In this document: piece after piece, positions 53,593-63,954 of the stretch | Layout: every line of letters starts with the position of its first letter | Numbering within the stretch: position 1 is the first letter of the stretch | Assembly (NCBI GenBank): GCA_036768485.1 | Contig: JAVLUZ010000145.1 | Span: 1,932,785 to 1,996,784, forward strand | Source of the DNA: Mermis nigrescens | Taxonomy: Eukaryota; Nematoda; Enoplea; Mermithida; Mermithidae | DNA: 64,000 nt | Reading direction: 5' to 3' | Program-made: the position numbers and the translations under genes | The notes under the pieces: model-generated | Told to the model about the DNA's origin: nothing | Seen by the model: only the letters and a program-made list of their open reading frames with translations | The model's database searches: none

Positions 53593-54235
53593 TGGTGCAT
53601 AACTTTAAAATACGTTTTTTGTACTTATAACGTTAATTATAGAATAGAATAGTTTTTTTCAGCCATTGCTCCAGTCTCAGCTAGATTACAGTGTCAAAAA
53701 TGCTGTCCATCTCCAGTGTTGCTCGTTTATAATCTGTGTATTAGTGCTCATTCACATCGAAACATGCATTGAAACAACCATTCATCTACAAAATTTCCAA
53801 AAAAATATATAAAAATCAATCATTTTTTCCATAAGATTATGGTAGCACAAGTCAAAAAGTACCATACATATGTGAATACTAGTGTAATAAACAGATTAAA
53901 AGAGCAAAAATAAGCATACATGTACAATGTATATTAAGGCACCATGCATAAAAACTGCCAAAAAACTAGCATCTGTATGTTAACGCGCGTGTATAACAGG
54001 TAAAAATAGTCAAAAATTAGCATATGTATATGAATAATAATGCATTAAACTGATAAAAAGAGCAATGGTATATCAGTCAAGAGATCTCTTGGCATCTGGC
54101 AAATGCTAAATTTCTAATTGTTGCTCGGAAACAGTGTAAATACCTTGCTTACACAACATTTTTGCTCACATTGACTGGCATTTTCATCAAAATTTTAAAA
54201 ACAGCAGTACTTAAATATAGACAATGCATGGTTTA
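53593..54235. other. AT-rich spacer with small internal repeats
   Basis: Non-coding. Phrases such as AAAGAGCAAAAATAAGCATA, CATATGTATATGAATA and TAAACTGATAAAAAGAGCA recur loosely at 53870-54065, suggesting a decayed duplication. Nothing else was recognised. Confidence 0.45.
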
Positions 54236-55298
54236 AGAAGTTGTTAAAATTTCAAAAGAAATTGCGATAGTTTAATTTTTTTATACACTGTTATTGTTTT
54301 TGATTTTGAAATCTGCAAAATCTGACTAATCATTTTTTGTGTTTCTGCTTCATTACAGTACCATATGGTCAATTAGGACTTTTCTGATGTGCAATGTGAT
54401 TGTTATGGCTGCGCTCAAGAAACTAATTTTTGCTCCACCAAATTGATTTTTCAAAGGTGTAAAGTCTGAAGGTCAGCTTAACTCATAATACATAGTCTGA
54501 CTATCTGTCGCACCTTGATAGCAAAGTAGGACGTGTAATACATTAAAATTCAGCTCAAAATGGGTAAGTCAGATTTCTCTAATCAAATCTATGGCGATTT
54601 CACTATAGAAGTTGTTAAAATTTTAAAAAGAAATTGCAATACTTTAATTTTGTTATACACTGCTATTGTTTTTTGATTTTGAAGTCTCGCAAAATTTGAC
54701 TACTCATTTTTCGTTATTTCTGCTTTTTTTACAGTACACATAAGGCCAATTAGGACTTTTCTGATGTGCAATGTGATTGTAATGGCTGCGCTCGAGAAAC
54801 TAATTTTCGCTCCACCAAATAGATTTTCCAAAGGTGTAAAGTCTGAAGGTCAGCTTAACTCATAATACATAGTCTGACTATCTGTCGCACCTTGATAGCA
54901 AAGCAGGACGTGTAATACATTAAAATTCAAGCTCAAAATGGGTAAGTCAGATTTCTCTAATCAAATCTATGGCGATTTCACTATAGAAGTTGTTAAAATT
55001 TTAAAAAGAAATTGCAATACTTTAATTTTGTTATACACTGCTATTGTTTTTTGATTTTGAAGTCTGCAAAAATTTGACTACTCATTTTTCGTATTTCTGC
55101 TTTTTTATAGTACACATATGGCCAATTAGGACTTTTCTGATGTGCAACGTGATAGTTATGGCTGCGCTCAAGAAACTAATTTTCGCTCCACCAAATTGAT
55201 TTTTTGAAAGGTGTAAAGTCTGATGGTCAGCTTAACTCATAATGCATAGTCTCGACTATCTCGTCGCACCTTGATAGCAAAGCAGGACGTGTAATACA
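54236..55298 (-). repeat. 376-bp satellite, detached right block (about 2.8 monomers)
   Basis: The same satellite in - orientation as the right segment, but of the main left-array type (TACACATATGGCC, CTCCACCAAATTGATTTT). It starts at GAAGTTGTTAAAATTTC and ends in GCAGGACGTGTAATACA. The preceding block ended at GCAGGACGTG (45428), so the 8.8 kb between them sits where only about 70 bp of monomer is missing. Extra single bases are scattered in it (GTCTCGCAAAA, TCTCGACTATCTCGTCGC). Confidence 0.95.
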
Positions 55299-55319
55299 AG
55301 AACGTTGCAACAAGTAAAA

Positions 55320-55860
55320 ATGTCTTTAAAATGTCCCTTCATAATATGAAGATTACTAATCTGACTGTAACTTTTCCGAACACCAAATACTTGTGTTAAG
55401 TTTACATGAAAAATTAACTTCAGTTCCTGAGCATAACTGAAGTTTAGTTTTTGAAAATGTTCTCCATAACATCAGAATTACGAATCTGACTGTAAGTTTA
55501 CTTTACATCTATTAGTTGTGTAAACTTCACACTGAAAAATAACTTTGGTTTTAGAGCTTTAAAGAGGCTTAATTTATTTTAAATTTTCTCAGTCAGGATT
55601 ACACATTCGACTTTAAGCTTCCTTTATACTCCTTGCTTATGCAAAGTTTAAACCAAAAATTAGCTTCAGTGATATAATGAACGAGGTAGTAAATTTTTAT
55701 TACAAATGTTCTGCGGAACACCAAAATCATAAATTTGGCTCGAAAATTTTTGTTTACATTAAGTCAACACACCAAAATAAACTTCGGAAGCAGTAGGAGA
55801 ATGTATTTTTCAAACTATTTTTTACATCATCAGAAGTGCAAAGCAGACTTCAAATGTTTT
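55320..55860 (+). repeat. Degenerate tandem repeat, period ~110-130 bp
   Basis: Five weakly similar units. The motif (AGNATTACNAATCTGACTNTAAG) recurs in variants near 55348, 55480, 55592, 55721 and 55830. A second landmark (GAAAAATTAACTTCAGT and variants) recurs near 55409, 55536, 55650 and 55772. It directly follows the satellite block and shares no obvious sequence with it. Non-coding. Confidence 0.6.
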
Positions 55861-56025
55861 AAATTTTCTATCATAGAAGTCAAAATATAGGCAAAAAAAG
55901 CATGCGACTAAAATGACTTTAAATTTGTAAAGATTTTTCGTGACTTCTCGCCCGTTTCTTTAACTTCTGCATTCTTAGATTTCTGTTTGATTGGCATAAA
56001 AACATGTTTCGTTGAGTTTGATAGG

Positions 56026-56045
56026 CAGTCTAGCCGCCTAGACTG
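56026..56045. other. Perfect 8-bp hairpin (CAGTCTAG-CCGC-CTAGACTG)
   Basis: Inverted repeat with a 4-base loop in a locally GC-richer stretch (about 56005-56110), just upstream of a repeat that is also present near 63.7 kb. Function unknown. It could be the end structure of a mobile element or part of a transcript. Confidence 0.6.
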
Positions 56046-56119
56046 GTGCCGCTATGTTGCGGTGACAGTCAGAGAATTAAAGGCACGAAACTGTAGCAAT
56101 CTAGTTCCTCTCTGATGAC

Positions 56120-56470
56120 CTCGCCTGTTTATATGATTTTTCATGTTTTTTTTCTTTCTGTGTATTTAATTCTGTATTTACTCCTGCTAACTTCTCTCGT
56201 TTCACTTGAACTCTCGCGCCTCGTAAAACCCGTAATTTCTCATAATATAATTTTGTGTGCTTTTTATGTACACGTGTATATACTTTTTCTCGCGTCTTTT
56301 TGTTTCTTTTATACTAATAGCATGTCTAATTTATTTACCATTTATTTATTTAGTTATTTATTTATTTATTTTCATGTATTTATTTATTTATTTATTTATT
56401 CATATTTTTTCCATATCGATGACTTTCTGTTATTATATGAGGTATGCATATGCCTAAGCTGGTATATAAA
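56120..56470 (+). repeat. Interspersed repeat with (TTTA)n tail, copy 1
   Basis: CTCCTGCTAACTTCTCTCGTTT, GCCTCGTAAAACCCGTAATT and TCTCATAATATAATTTTGTG are followed by a (TTTA)n stretch (56330-56400). The same string with few changes occurs at 63716-63940 and a more divergent copy at 63550-63715. The ORFs across it (56115-56486, 56257-56457) are translations of the T-rich repeat and not genes. Confidence 0.8.
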
Positions 56471-57136
56471 AGCGTGGAAACCATAACAGCAATGTGAATT
56501 TGTTTAATTGGAGTTTATTTTATTTTATGTAAATATTTCAATTTATTTTTTAATTTACAATTTGCCGGGGTTTTGCACACCAGCTCAGGCTTGAGGATAC
56601 GTACAAAACTAATCCTAAGCCTGAATGCTTAAATAAGAGTGGACTTCAAATTTTGTCGATGAAAAATTTAAAAAAAGGTGTCGCCTGCAAATTCCTTTTT
56701 TATTCATAATTTAATTATAAATATAAACTTTTACTAGTTAAACATCCTCGTGCTATTCTACAATTTAAACCTCAAAGTTTTGCATTAATGTGTTGTAAAT
56801 ATAGTATATGTTGTATCGTAGCTTAATTGAGTTTAATTTCCAAATTCATGATTTTTTGACGCTTCTACTCGCTTAAATAGTTTTAACTGTACTGAATCTA
56901 TGACAACGTATTTTGACTCAAGGGTCGCCTATCTTTGTTGCCAATACTGTGTATATTGGACAGGAAAAGATAAAAACTGTTACAAAATAGGATTTTCTTA
57001 AAATTTAAAGGGTCTACAGGCTGCTGGCGTGAATTTTGCCAAAAATGCCCTTATTATTGATTTTACAGCTTAGCAATGAAAATGAACATTTTTTCAGCGC
57101 ATAAATTGTAGTATTCACACGTCTCACTTCATTATT
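56471..57136. other. AT-rich region, nothing recognised
   Basis: No supported features. A splice-acceptor-like TTTTTTCAG occurs at about 57091 ahead of the next ORF. Confidence 0.45.
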
Positions 57137-57400
57137 TTGTATGCAATATATTTCGGTGCCATAGACTCGAACCGAATGGTTTGGGAGAAAAGCTCTGGAT
57201 TTAGGGTATATCATTTAATTAATAGAAATTCACTTGACAAGCAACCAAATATTGGACTAAATTTATGTGTAATTTCAATTGCTACTCCAAGTTTACCCGA
57301 TGTTAGGTACCTGCGACAAAATACTCGGTTAGGCCAAAAAAGCCCAGATCAGCTTGATCAGGAAACAGAGCGAGCCGATCACTTACCAGTAAGTTAAATG
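57137..57400 (+). CDS. Uncharacterised ORF, possible exon
   Basis: 86 codons with balanced composition (for example NIGLNLCVISIATPSLPDVR, then LGQKSPDQLDQETERADHLP). The frame ends at a good splice-donor-like sequence, CCAGTAAGTT (about 57387-57396), and the in-frame stop lies just after it, as expected if the exon ends there. An acceptor-like TTTTTTCAG lies upstream near 57091. I recognise no domain. It may be an exon of an unknown host gene or chance. Confidence 0.3.
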
Positions 57401-59072
57401 TTCCGTGTCTTTTGGAAAAATGTCACTAAATTAGGCCTAATACCGAATGTTCTTAGCCACAACGAACTTTCTTTTATTGCGGTCCTATGCAGCTTTTTTA
57501 CTTCCACGTAGATAAAAATTGGAGTTTTAAAATTTGGCGATTTCAAAGCACTCACTTGGAATTCCTAAAAACTTTACTAATTTTTTTGTTCTGTTTTACG
57601 CTATGAAAATTCACAGAAAAATATAATTTCTTGGAAAATGAAAAAGGGACATTGCAAATTAAAAAATATCAAAATCACTTTTTTCAATGCTCAGAGTTTA
57701 AAGGTACATTGCGTGCCGGGTTAAATCAAGGATTCTTACACGTAAAGACTAAGTTATAACTCTAAAAGATCTGCGTAAGGTTAATGCGCACATAACTTCG
57801 CACGATTTCGCGGACGAAGCCCTGCTTAAATAAAAACATGGAAATTTGACAGTAATAGATATGTATATTACAAAAAAATATTTTTAGAAAGAATTATCAA
57901 TCGATGAATTACTGTTTGCAAAATGCTTAGCGAATTGCTCACCTTTTCATAAGGTCATCAACAAAGTTTTAAAGTTTTACTTCGAGTACTACCAGAACTA
58001 TCCTATATTCACCGATTTAGGTTACCTTTTTACAATGCAAAAATGCTCGATTTTATCATACTTTTATTTTGCACGTGCACGACTAAGCGTTCGTTTTGCA
58101 ACTAGTAATAATCCAAATATGCATTCTACGATCAAGAAAATCTTCATGAAATTCCATTTTATGTCTAGAGCGCAGGAAAGCACTTCAAAAACATCTTGCA
58201 TAAGAAATTGTTTTATATATCCTGATATTTCTGTGCTATTCGCTTCATTTTGCACCACGACATACTGCGACTGGAAATTTTGTGCCCACTTTCTTACGTA
58301 TGCAGAACTAAAATCTATTATTTGTTATTCAATTAGAAGGATTAAATCTAAGATAGGACAGAAATATAGGAAAATAGGTCATGATTAAAGTAAAAGATTA
58401 TTGCATTTTATAGTGCAATGAGATTTTTGTAAACTGTGTAATAAAATAATGACAGCTCGATTAATTCTTATTAGCTTTTTTAATTTTTAATTTAATTTAT
58501 GGCTAATTTTTTAGTCATTTATTTTTATAGCCTTGCGTTTTCCTCGATCATCAAAATTCTTTGACTGTGTCATATTATGTGACGTTGCTAATCACGTCTC
58601 GTATTATGCTACTAGTTTCGTCATTAAATAATTGCTTTTACCGATTGTCAATCAGAGAAGACTATACTAAAGCCATTTTGATTTTTTCAATTTTTTTTAG
58701 AGATCAATTTAGATTTTGCACTTAATTCAATTTTTTGAGGATTCAGCTCGTTATCGTCATTGTGCAACAATTATCCGATAATTTCAAAGCGTTTTTGCAA
58801 TGGAATAAATGAATCCCCATGATAAGAATATTCAAATTTTTATAATGCTCTGTGTTCAATATCATCTGGAATTATTATTGAATTTTCAAAGCGAAATCTG
58901 TAGGTTTTTTCGAAATTTTTTCAATGTTCCTTCTGTAGATGGCCGCTGTTCACATTGTGTTCGTTTTCCAATTTCTCTGCGCTCTCAAAATTTGCGGCTA
59001 AATCAATTCGAGATCAGCGAATGAAATGATTTAATTATTATTCGAAATTGCAATGATAATAATTATCTGATA
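57401..59072. other. AT-rich region, nothing recognised
   Basis: Short overlapping frames on both strands (58035-58388, 58064-58258, 58809-59024) have no family motifs and no conserved partner. No RNA genes were seen. Confidence 0.5.
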
Positions 59073-59145
59073 TATAAAAATGTAGTGAAAAGCTGGTCAA
59101 CGATCAATCTCTATAAAAATGTTGTGAAAAGATGGTCAACCACCA
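59073..59145 (+). repeat. Two-copy ~40-bp tandem duplication
   Basis: TATAAAAATGTNGTGAAAAG followed by NTGGTCAAC occurs twice in a row, separated by GATCAATCTC. A small local duplication. Confidence 0.7.
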
Positions 59146-59284
59146 GCCTGTCATGTAAAGGTAGATTACTGCAGCATTCTTGTAGACTTTAAATGTAATG
59201 TGTTCTGCTAACGTTAGCCAGACATAATCTTTCATAAAACAGATCATAAATACTAGTGCTGAACACATGTGAGCTAGTCCTGGG

Positions 59285-59527
59285 CATACCTGGGCGTGGG
59301 GGTTAGGAGATATGCAACCCCTGGGAAGCCAAAATACCCTTTAGAAATCAAAATATCCCCCAGAATTCAATTTTTAAATTTCTTTTTGCAATTTGTTGAT
59401 GCCAATGAATAGTGCACGATGAGAAGCGTTGAAAAATGGTGTTTTTTCGCCATATCACCATTTTAAGGCCATTTTTTGACATTTGAAAAATCTTGCACCC
59501 TCAGAATCTTGTTGCTGCCCACCTATG
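59285..59527 (-). mobile_element. hAT-like MITE, copy 2, with 8-bp target duplication
   Basis: Reverse complement of the element at 31-344 over its whole length, with conserved core strings such as AAAAAATGGNCTTAAAA and TCATCGNGCACTAT. The 8-mer GTCCTGGG is present at 59277-59284 and again at 59528-59535. Ends are CATACCTGGGCGTGGG and, from the other side, CATAGGTGGGCAGC, i.e. CATA...TATG inverted termini. It is about 70 bp shorter than copy 1. It appears to have landed in the start of another GC-rich repeat that continues at 59536-59665. Confidence 0.85.
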
Positions 59528-59535
59528 GTCCTGGG

Positions 59536-59665
59536 GGTCTGGTGGGGCCAAATTACTAACAAGGGCACCAAAATTCAATTCTAGGGGTCTATCAATTTTG
59601 GGGATAGAGGGGTCCGCCGGATTTTCAAGGAAGTGGGAAGTTTAGATCCCCAGACCCCCACGCCC
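59536..59665. repeat. GC-rich short repeat hosting the MITE
   Basis: Begins GGTCTGGTGGGGCC next to the MITE's right target duplication and ends CCCCAGACCCCCACGCCCATG. The inner ends share an inverted GGGGGTCTGG/CCAGACCCCC repeat, so this looks like a related short non-autonomous element, split by copy 2 of the MITE. Confidence 0.5.
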
Positions 59666-60991
59666 ATGTTTGGTGTTGGAAATAAGGTAAGTTCCATATA
59701 CGAGTATCAATCTAGTCTTACAAATGATATGAAACAAGGTAACATGATGTCTCTATACGTAACACTATGTGGCTGGCATTAAAGCCTCAAGGGTCAGACA
59801 GAGTGTTTTGAAAAGAGAACTAAAATGTTGATAGAAATCAACTCATCAATTGAGAGTTTCTATAGGATTTATTCTTGCAAATCTTGGTTTGATTTTTGTC
59901 CGTTTCTGACCTCAATTTCACCGTATGTATCCCACGACATTTTCTCATTTTTCTTCCTGGGCGCATTAGATGCCAAGCAACCTAGTTCGTAATATGGTAT
60001 CCGTTTTTTTGATCTCCATGCGCGTTTAACTATGTATGCATGTACCAACATCTGCGGGAATTAATATTTTTTCTACTACCTCTATTACATGTTTTTATGT
60101 TTCTGTCAACTGAAATTATTCTTATTTTGTGTATTATATGGTTCAGAAGCGAAGTAAAAACAGGTTATTATCATAAAATCAAAAAACCCACAAAAGTTTG
60201 GAATTCAATGTTATTAGTTGAAAATAAATTAAAAAAGCCTAATTTCCTAAAACAGGTAATTTTTATGAAAAATTCATATTTTTTTCCTGTGAACCGACGC
60301 TTATTATTTTTGGCTGAGATAATAGGAAGGCAAGGTTGTTATCGAAGAAAAGCACAGTAAATCAAAAGGATACAAGCTTAGATGCATACGAATTAAAAAA
60401 GCCTAGTTTTGACTAACTTGTATTTCACGCGGACGATGCTACCTAATGCTAAAGACTTGAAATTGTAAAAAATTTCACTAATTGACCAATTTCTGCGGAC
60501 AATAGGCCATTGTGTAGCAAATTAGACAGCGAACGTATGTACCACAGTCGGTGTAGAATATTATCTGGAACAAGAAAAAAGTCTAACCCAGAAAATAAAA
60601 ATCGCTGCGCGCCGCGAATCTGTGCTTCCTACAGAATAAACTTTTGCTAGCAAGTTTTAAAATTGCTGCGGCGCGACCTTGCGCATCTGAAAAAATTGTT
60701 AGTGTTGCGATTAGTAATGAAGGAATACCCATTCATCTGAAACGCAGTTTTTGTCACACTTTGCGATTAATAGCAAGCAGGAGGGTTTTAAAATAGATGA
60801 TTCACCTAACTACCTAATCTTCGTACTGTAAGCAACAAAGTTTCTTTATTTACACTACCTAATCAATTTTGTGTTTACACTTGCTCTATTACCCTGCTTT
60901 ACATCTCTTACGTATTTGCATTTTCATTTCACATTTTTAAAATTTACTCGCTTCGTACTTATATTTTAACACTGTGTCATTTATTTTTCAG
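59666..60991. other. AT-rich region upstream of the GPCR exon; likely intron or 5' flank
   Basis: It ends with a clear splice acceptor (TTTATTTTTCAG at 60980-60991), so at least the right part is probably intron. A hydrophobic 106-codon frame at 60040-60360 and a minus frame at 59869-60051 have no recognisable domain. A GC-richer stretch with GCTGCGCGCCGCG (60604-60680) could be promoter-proximal or exonic, but I cannot support a specific exon. Confidence 0.4.
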
Positions 60992-61488
60992 TGACGTCTC
61001 CAAGATTGATTAGAAAAAATGAATTTTTTCATGAATGAAACAGAAAACTCGGTAGACTCCACCAATCTTTCTTCAAAGAAGAATATCGTACTCCTGCCCC
61101 GCCATCCTGCCCTATGCAGCCGGCTGGTACGTATTCCATTATCTTTCCCTGATATCGCTGTGTTCCATCGTGTTAAAGGCAAAATTGAAATTATACAAAT
61201 CCGAACCAGCCGTGTTCACGGCTCTCTATATCAATTTGTTGGTGACTAATTTGACGCTTGCGACAGTAGTGATCGCTCTGTCACTACCGCGAATTTTTTA
61301 CAATTGCTACGAGCCTATATTGTCCGCCCCGGGCCTGGAAATTTTGTTAGCTTATCTCAGCACCTCGTCTTACTTGACCGTAATAAGTAACGTGGCTCTG
61401 ATTACGCTGAATAGATTTGTAACGATTTGTTTCAAGGAAAAAGCGTCGATTTTATTCGCCAAGCGGCGAGCAGTGTGGTTTAGCGTTG
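60992..61488 (+). CDS. Class A GPCR, exon with TM1-TM3 (partial gene)
   Basis: The exon follows acceptor TTTATTTTTCAG and ends at donor G|GTGAAT (61489). The receptor frame covers TM1 (YVFHYLSLISLCSIVLK), TM2 (ALYINLLVTNLTLATVV) and TM3 (YLTVISNVALITLNRFVTI). Rhodopsin-family logic is clear, with NRF in place of DRY. NRY-type triplets are typical of the Tre1/Moody-like receptors of invertebrates, the closest group I can suggest. Oddities: position 2.50 is Asn (VTNL), not Asp, and the TM3 disulphide Cys (25 residues before the Arg) is Glu. An ATG at 61019 opens a glycosylation-rich N-terminus (NETENSVDSTN) but in a different frame from TM1. Either an indel near 61090 or a second acceptor (CCCTATGCAG, ending 61119) joined to an upstream exon explains this. 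Confidence 0.72.
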
Positions 61489-62497
61489 GTGAATGATTTA
61501 TCCTTAGTAGGGGCATACACACGTACATACATGGCAGCCGCTGAATTCCGGGGGTTGGAAAATTACGAAAGATCGTGAGAATACTCCAGGAAATTTTTTG
61601 CAGTTTGGATTATTTGGATTCGGGGTCAAAGACCCCACACCCCCTGTCCGTGTGTGAGCTTTGAAGCTTTCTACGGTTCTCCAAGAAAAGCTTTAGAGAA
61701 GTAAATAGCTTGCGGCAAAGAGTGATTAGTGTACATGGACATCAATTAGTGATTAGCGTACATGGACATCAATTGAATCCTGGGGGCGAGTCTGGATGGA
61801 GCTAAATTGGAAAAATCACAAACTTGCCAAAATTTCTACGCCGTACTCTGCGTTTTATATTTAATTCTGTGACACTACGCCCACGTGCGATGTTTAGGCG
61901 AGTTTATTCACTTTTAGGAGGAAACAAACGCGAGCATGTTCAACATGTAGCCCTAAAAACAGTATATTTATATTAAGAAAAGTTTTAATCCGCTCGTAAA
62001 CGGACAAGTTGACAGACTCGAAGATGAACACAGAATTTCACACACCATACCCTGTCCTTCCTGAAATAAAGCACTTTCAGAAAATCTTTGAAATGTTCAA
62101 ATGTTTTTCAACTCTACAATTTAGAAAATGCTAGACTGACAAGAAAGCAAAACTGTCTTAGATAATCATAGTAACCGGTCAGGATTTATAAAACCTATAT
62201 GTCTGTTACGAACTTATTCCAAAACTTTATATCCTTATCACTATCTAGCTGTTGAGTGTAAACAAAAAGTCTGCACAATATTTTTTTATTCTTCTAAAAT
62301 ATCCGTACATCCCAGATTCTTCCTTTATAGCTGTGAGTACTCATCTTTAATGTATCCAAGTATATCATAGGTACGTACGGGCTAACGCGTTACCCGTCGT
62401 ATAATTTTATAAATTTTTTATCATTTTCTCGATAGTTTTTTATTCTTATATGTCTTCTTATATTTCTGCGAGAATCCGTATTGTTTTTGGTTGCTAG
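61489..62497 (+). other. GPCR intron, phase 1, 1009 bp
   Basis: GTGAAT donor at 61489 and TTGGTTGCTAG acceptor ending at 62497. Joining the exons restores a GGC codon (Val-Gly-Ala-Trp) in the middle of TM4, strong support for a real intron. It carries a GC-rich repeat at 61541-61665 (AATTCCGGGGGTTGG to ACCCCACACCCCCTG) and a 27-bp tandem duplication at 61721-61774. Confidence 0.8.
61721..61774 (+). repeat. 27-bp tandem duplication in the GPCR intron
   Basis: AGTGATTAGTGTACATGGAC followed by ATCAATT is immediately repeated with one T-to-C change (61748-61774). Confidence 0.95.
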
Positions 62498-62806
62498 GCG
62501 CCTGGCTGGTCGGCGCGTCCGTTGTAGCCGGGAACGTGGCCTTCGGATGCGTCGTGCGCTATTCAGGAATTCGATTAAATGTCGCCATCGTTTGCCAAAT
62601 TTCACCTGCACTGGCGCCCCACTCGATTTTTTGCTACGTCTGCGTGTACGGCATAGCCATCTTTTATTTATTTAGCTTCATGCATTTGCGCAAGCAAGCT
62701 AATCAAGTGACCGACCCTCGCGTTGTGCAAAATTTTGGGAGACACAAAATTCGGCTTTTCTACCAAGCTGTTTGCGTATGGCTATGCTTGGCTGTGGCTA
62801 CTACGA
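62498..62806 (+). CDS. Class A GPCR, exon with TM4-TM5 and start of TM6 (partial gene)
   Basis: Continues the exon at 60992-61488 in frame: AWLVGASVVAG (TM4, with the family's Trp), an ECL2 containing FGCVVRYSG and IVCQISPA, TM5 (IFCYVCVYGIAIFYLFSF), then a basic third loop (MHLRKQ..., GRHKIRLF) and the start of TM6 (YQAVCVWLCLAVA). A donor-like A|GTAATG at 62807 would end the exon in phase 1. Reading on gives a stop at 62830, which would truncate the receptor without TM6-TM7. I found no TM7 exon (NPxxY) to the end of the window, so the gene is either incomplete here or a pseudogene. TM5 lacks the usual Pro. Confidence 0.72.
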
Positions 62807-62832
62807 GTAATGAACCCTTAGTAGATCAATAG

Positions 62833-63549
62833 GGAAAAAGACAATGCTTGAACACTATATTAGTTTTACAATCTATCTGAGCAGGACGAAGGTGTATGGC
62901 CTCTTCACTCTCCAAACCCCTCAATTGCTTGCCTCTCTGATTGTAATTATCCTTCATGTCATATTTAATTCGTTACGTAAAAAATATAACTATGTCAAAT
63001 TAGAGGCAAAAGCATGAAATATGTCTTCAAAATTGTAAACTAATACAGAGATTTTCATGGAAAATCTGACGTTTTTGACATTCGAATGAAATTTAGGTAG
63101 GTATCACAAAAGTTTATAGAATAATTCAACTTCGAAAGTCAAGATGTGGCACGGCTTTCATGCATATTTTTGTTTATTTTTTCATTTTAAGTCATCGTTT
63201 TTTAAATTTCGCATTACAACTTTTTTCATTTTATATTACTGAATACAGTTTTGTTAAATTATATTTCATTCATTACGTATTATATTTTTATATCTGATTT
63301 ATATTTTATTTTTATTTTCTGTTTTCTATTTTTTTTGTTTGCTCTCTTCAAATTAAGTTTTTGAATGTAATCCTTTTTCGTAGCTGTATTAACTTAGCGG
63401 GTTTTATAAAATACTTATAATTTTCCTTTATCATTCAAGTTATGTCTAATTTTTGTTTCGTCCCAAAGTAACAAATAAAAAATCAACTCAAGATTTTTAC
63501 GTGTTTTTGTAATCAAGATTTTTAAGGTGTCTTTTCTTTGTATTCTTAC
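62833..63549. other. AT-rich region, possibly intron; no further GPCR exon seen
   Basis: I looked for a TM6-TM7 exon with a CWxP or NPxxY-like motif on the + strand and found none. The region is T-rich toward the right with no other feature. Confidence 0.5.
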
Positions 63550-63940
63550 GTTTTTTTCTGTGTGTTTTTCTGTGTATAATCTTGCTTACTTCTTTACCTC
63601 TTCACGTTTCACTTAGACTGTTGCGCCTCATAAAACATGTAATTTCTCATAATATAAATTTTTTAGGTATACTTTGTTCTATTTCTCCCATCTTTTTCTT
63701 TCTTTTAATTTAAATGCTCCTGCTTACTTCTCTCGTTTTACTTGAACTCTTTCGCCTCGTAAAACCCGTAATTTCTCATAATATAATTTTGTGTGCTTTT
63801 TATCTACATGTGTATATACTATTTCTCGCGTCTTTTTATGTCTTTTATACTAACAGCATGCTTAATTTATTTACCTCTTATTTATTTATTTATTTATTTA
63901 TTTTTTTTAATATTGATGACTTACTGTTATTATTCTATCT
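63550..63940 (+). repeat. Interspersed repeat with (TTTA)n tail, copies 2 and 3 in tandem
   Basis: Copy 2 (63550-63715, divergent) has CTTGCTTACTTCTTTACC, GCGCCTCATAAAACATGTAA and TCTCATAATATAAATTTTTT. Copy 3 (63716-63940) closely matches 56175-56360, with GCCTCGTAAAACCCGTAATT, CTCATAATATAATTTTGTGT and a (TTTA)n end. The two lie head to tail. Confidence 0.8.
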
Positions 63941-63954
63941 CTTTCTTCTTCTTT

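Noticed and set aside
56005..56110. tRNA or tRNA-derived SINE head around the 56026 hairpin
   Set aside because: A GC-rich hairpin exists but no A-box/B-box pair and no cloverleaf could be drawn.
58035..58388. 117-codon ORF with overlapping minus frame
   Set aside because: No domain, no splice or homologue support; likely chance in T-rich DNA.
60040..60360. Hydrophobic 106-codon ORF as a first GPCR exon
   Set aside because: It has no class A motif, its frame is not linked by convincing splice sites to the receptor exon, and the composition is AT-driven.
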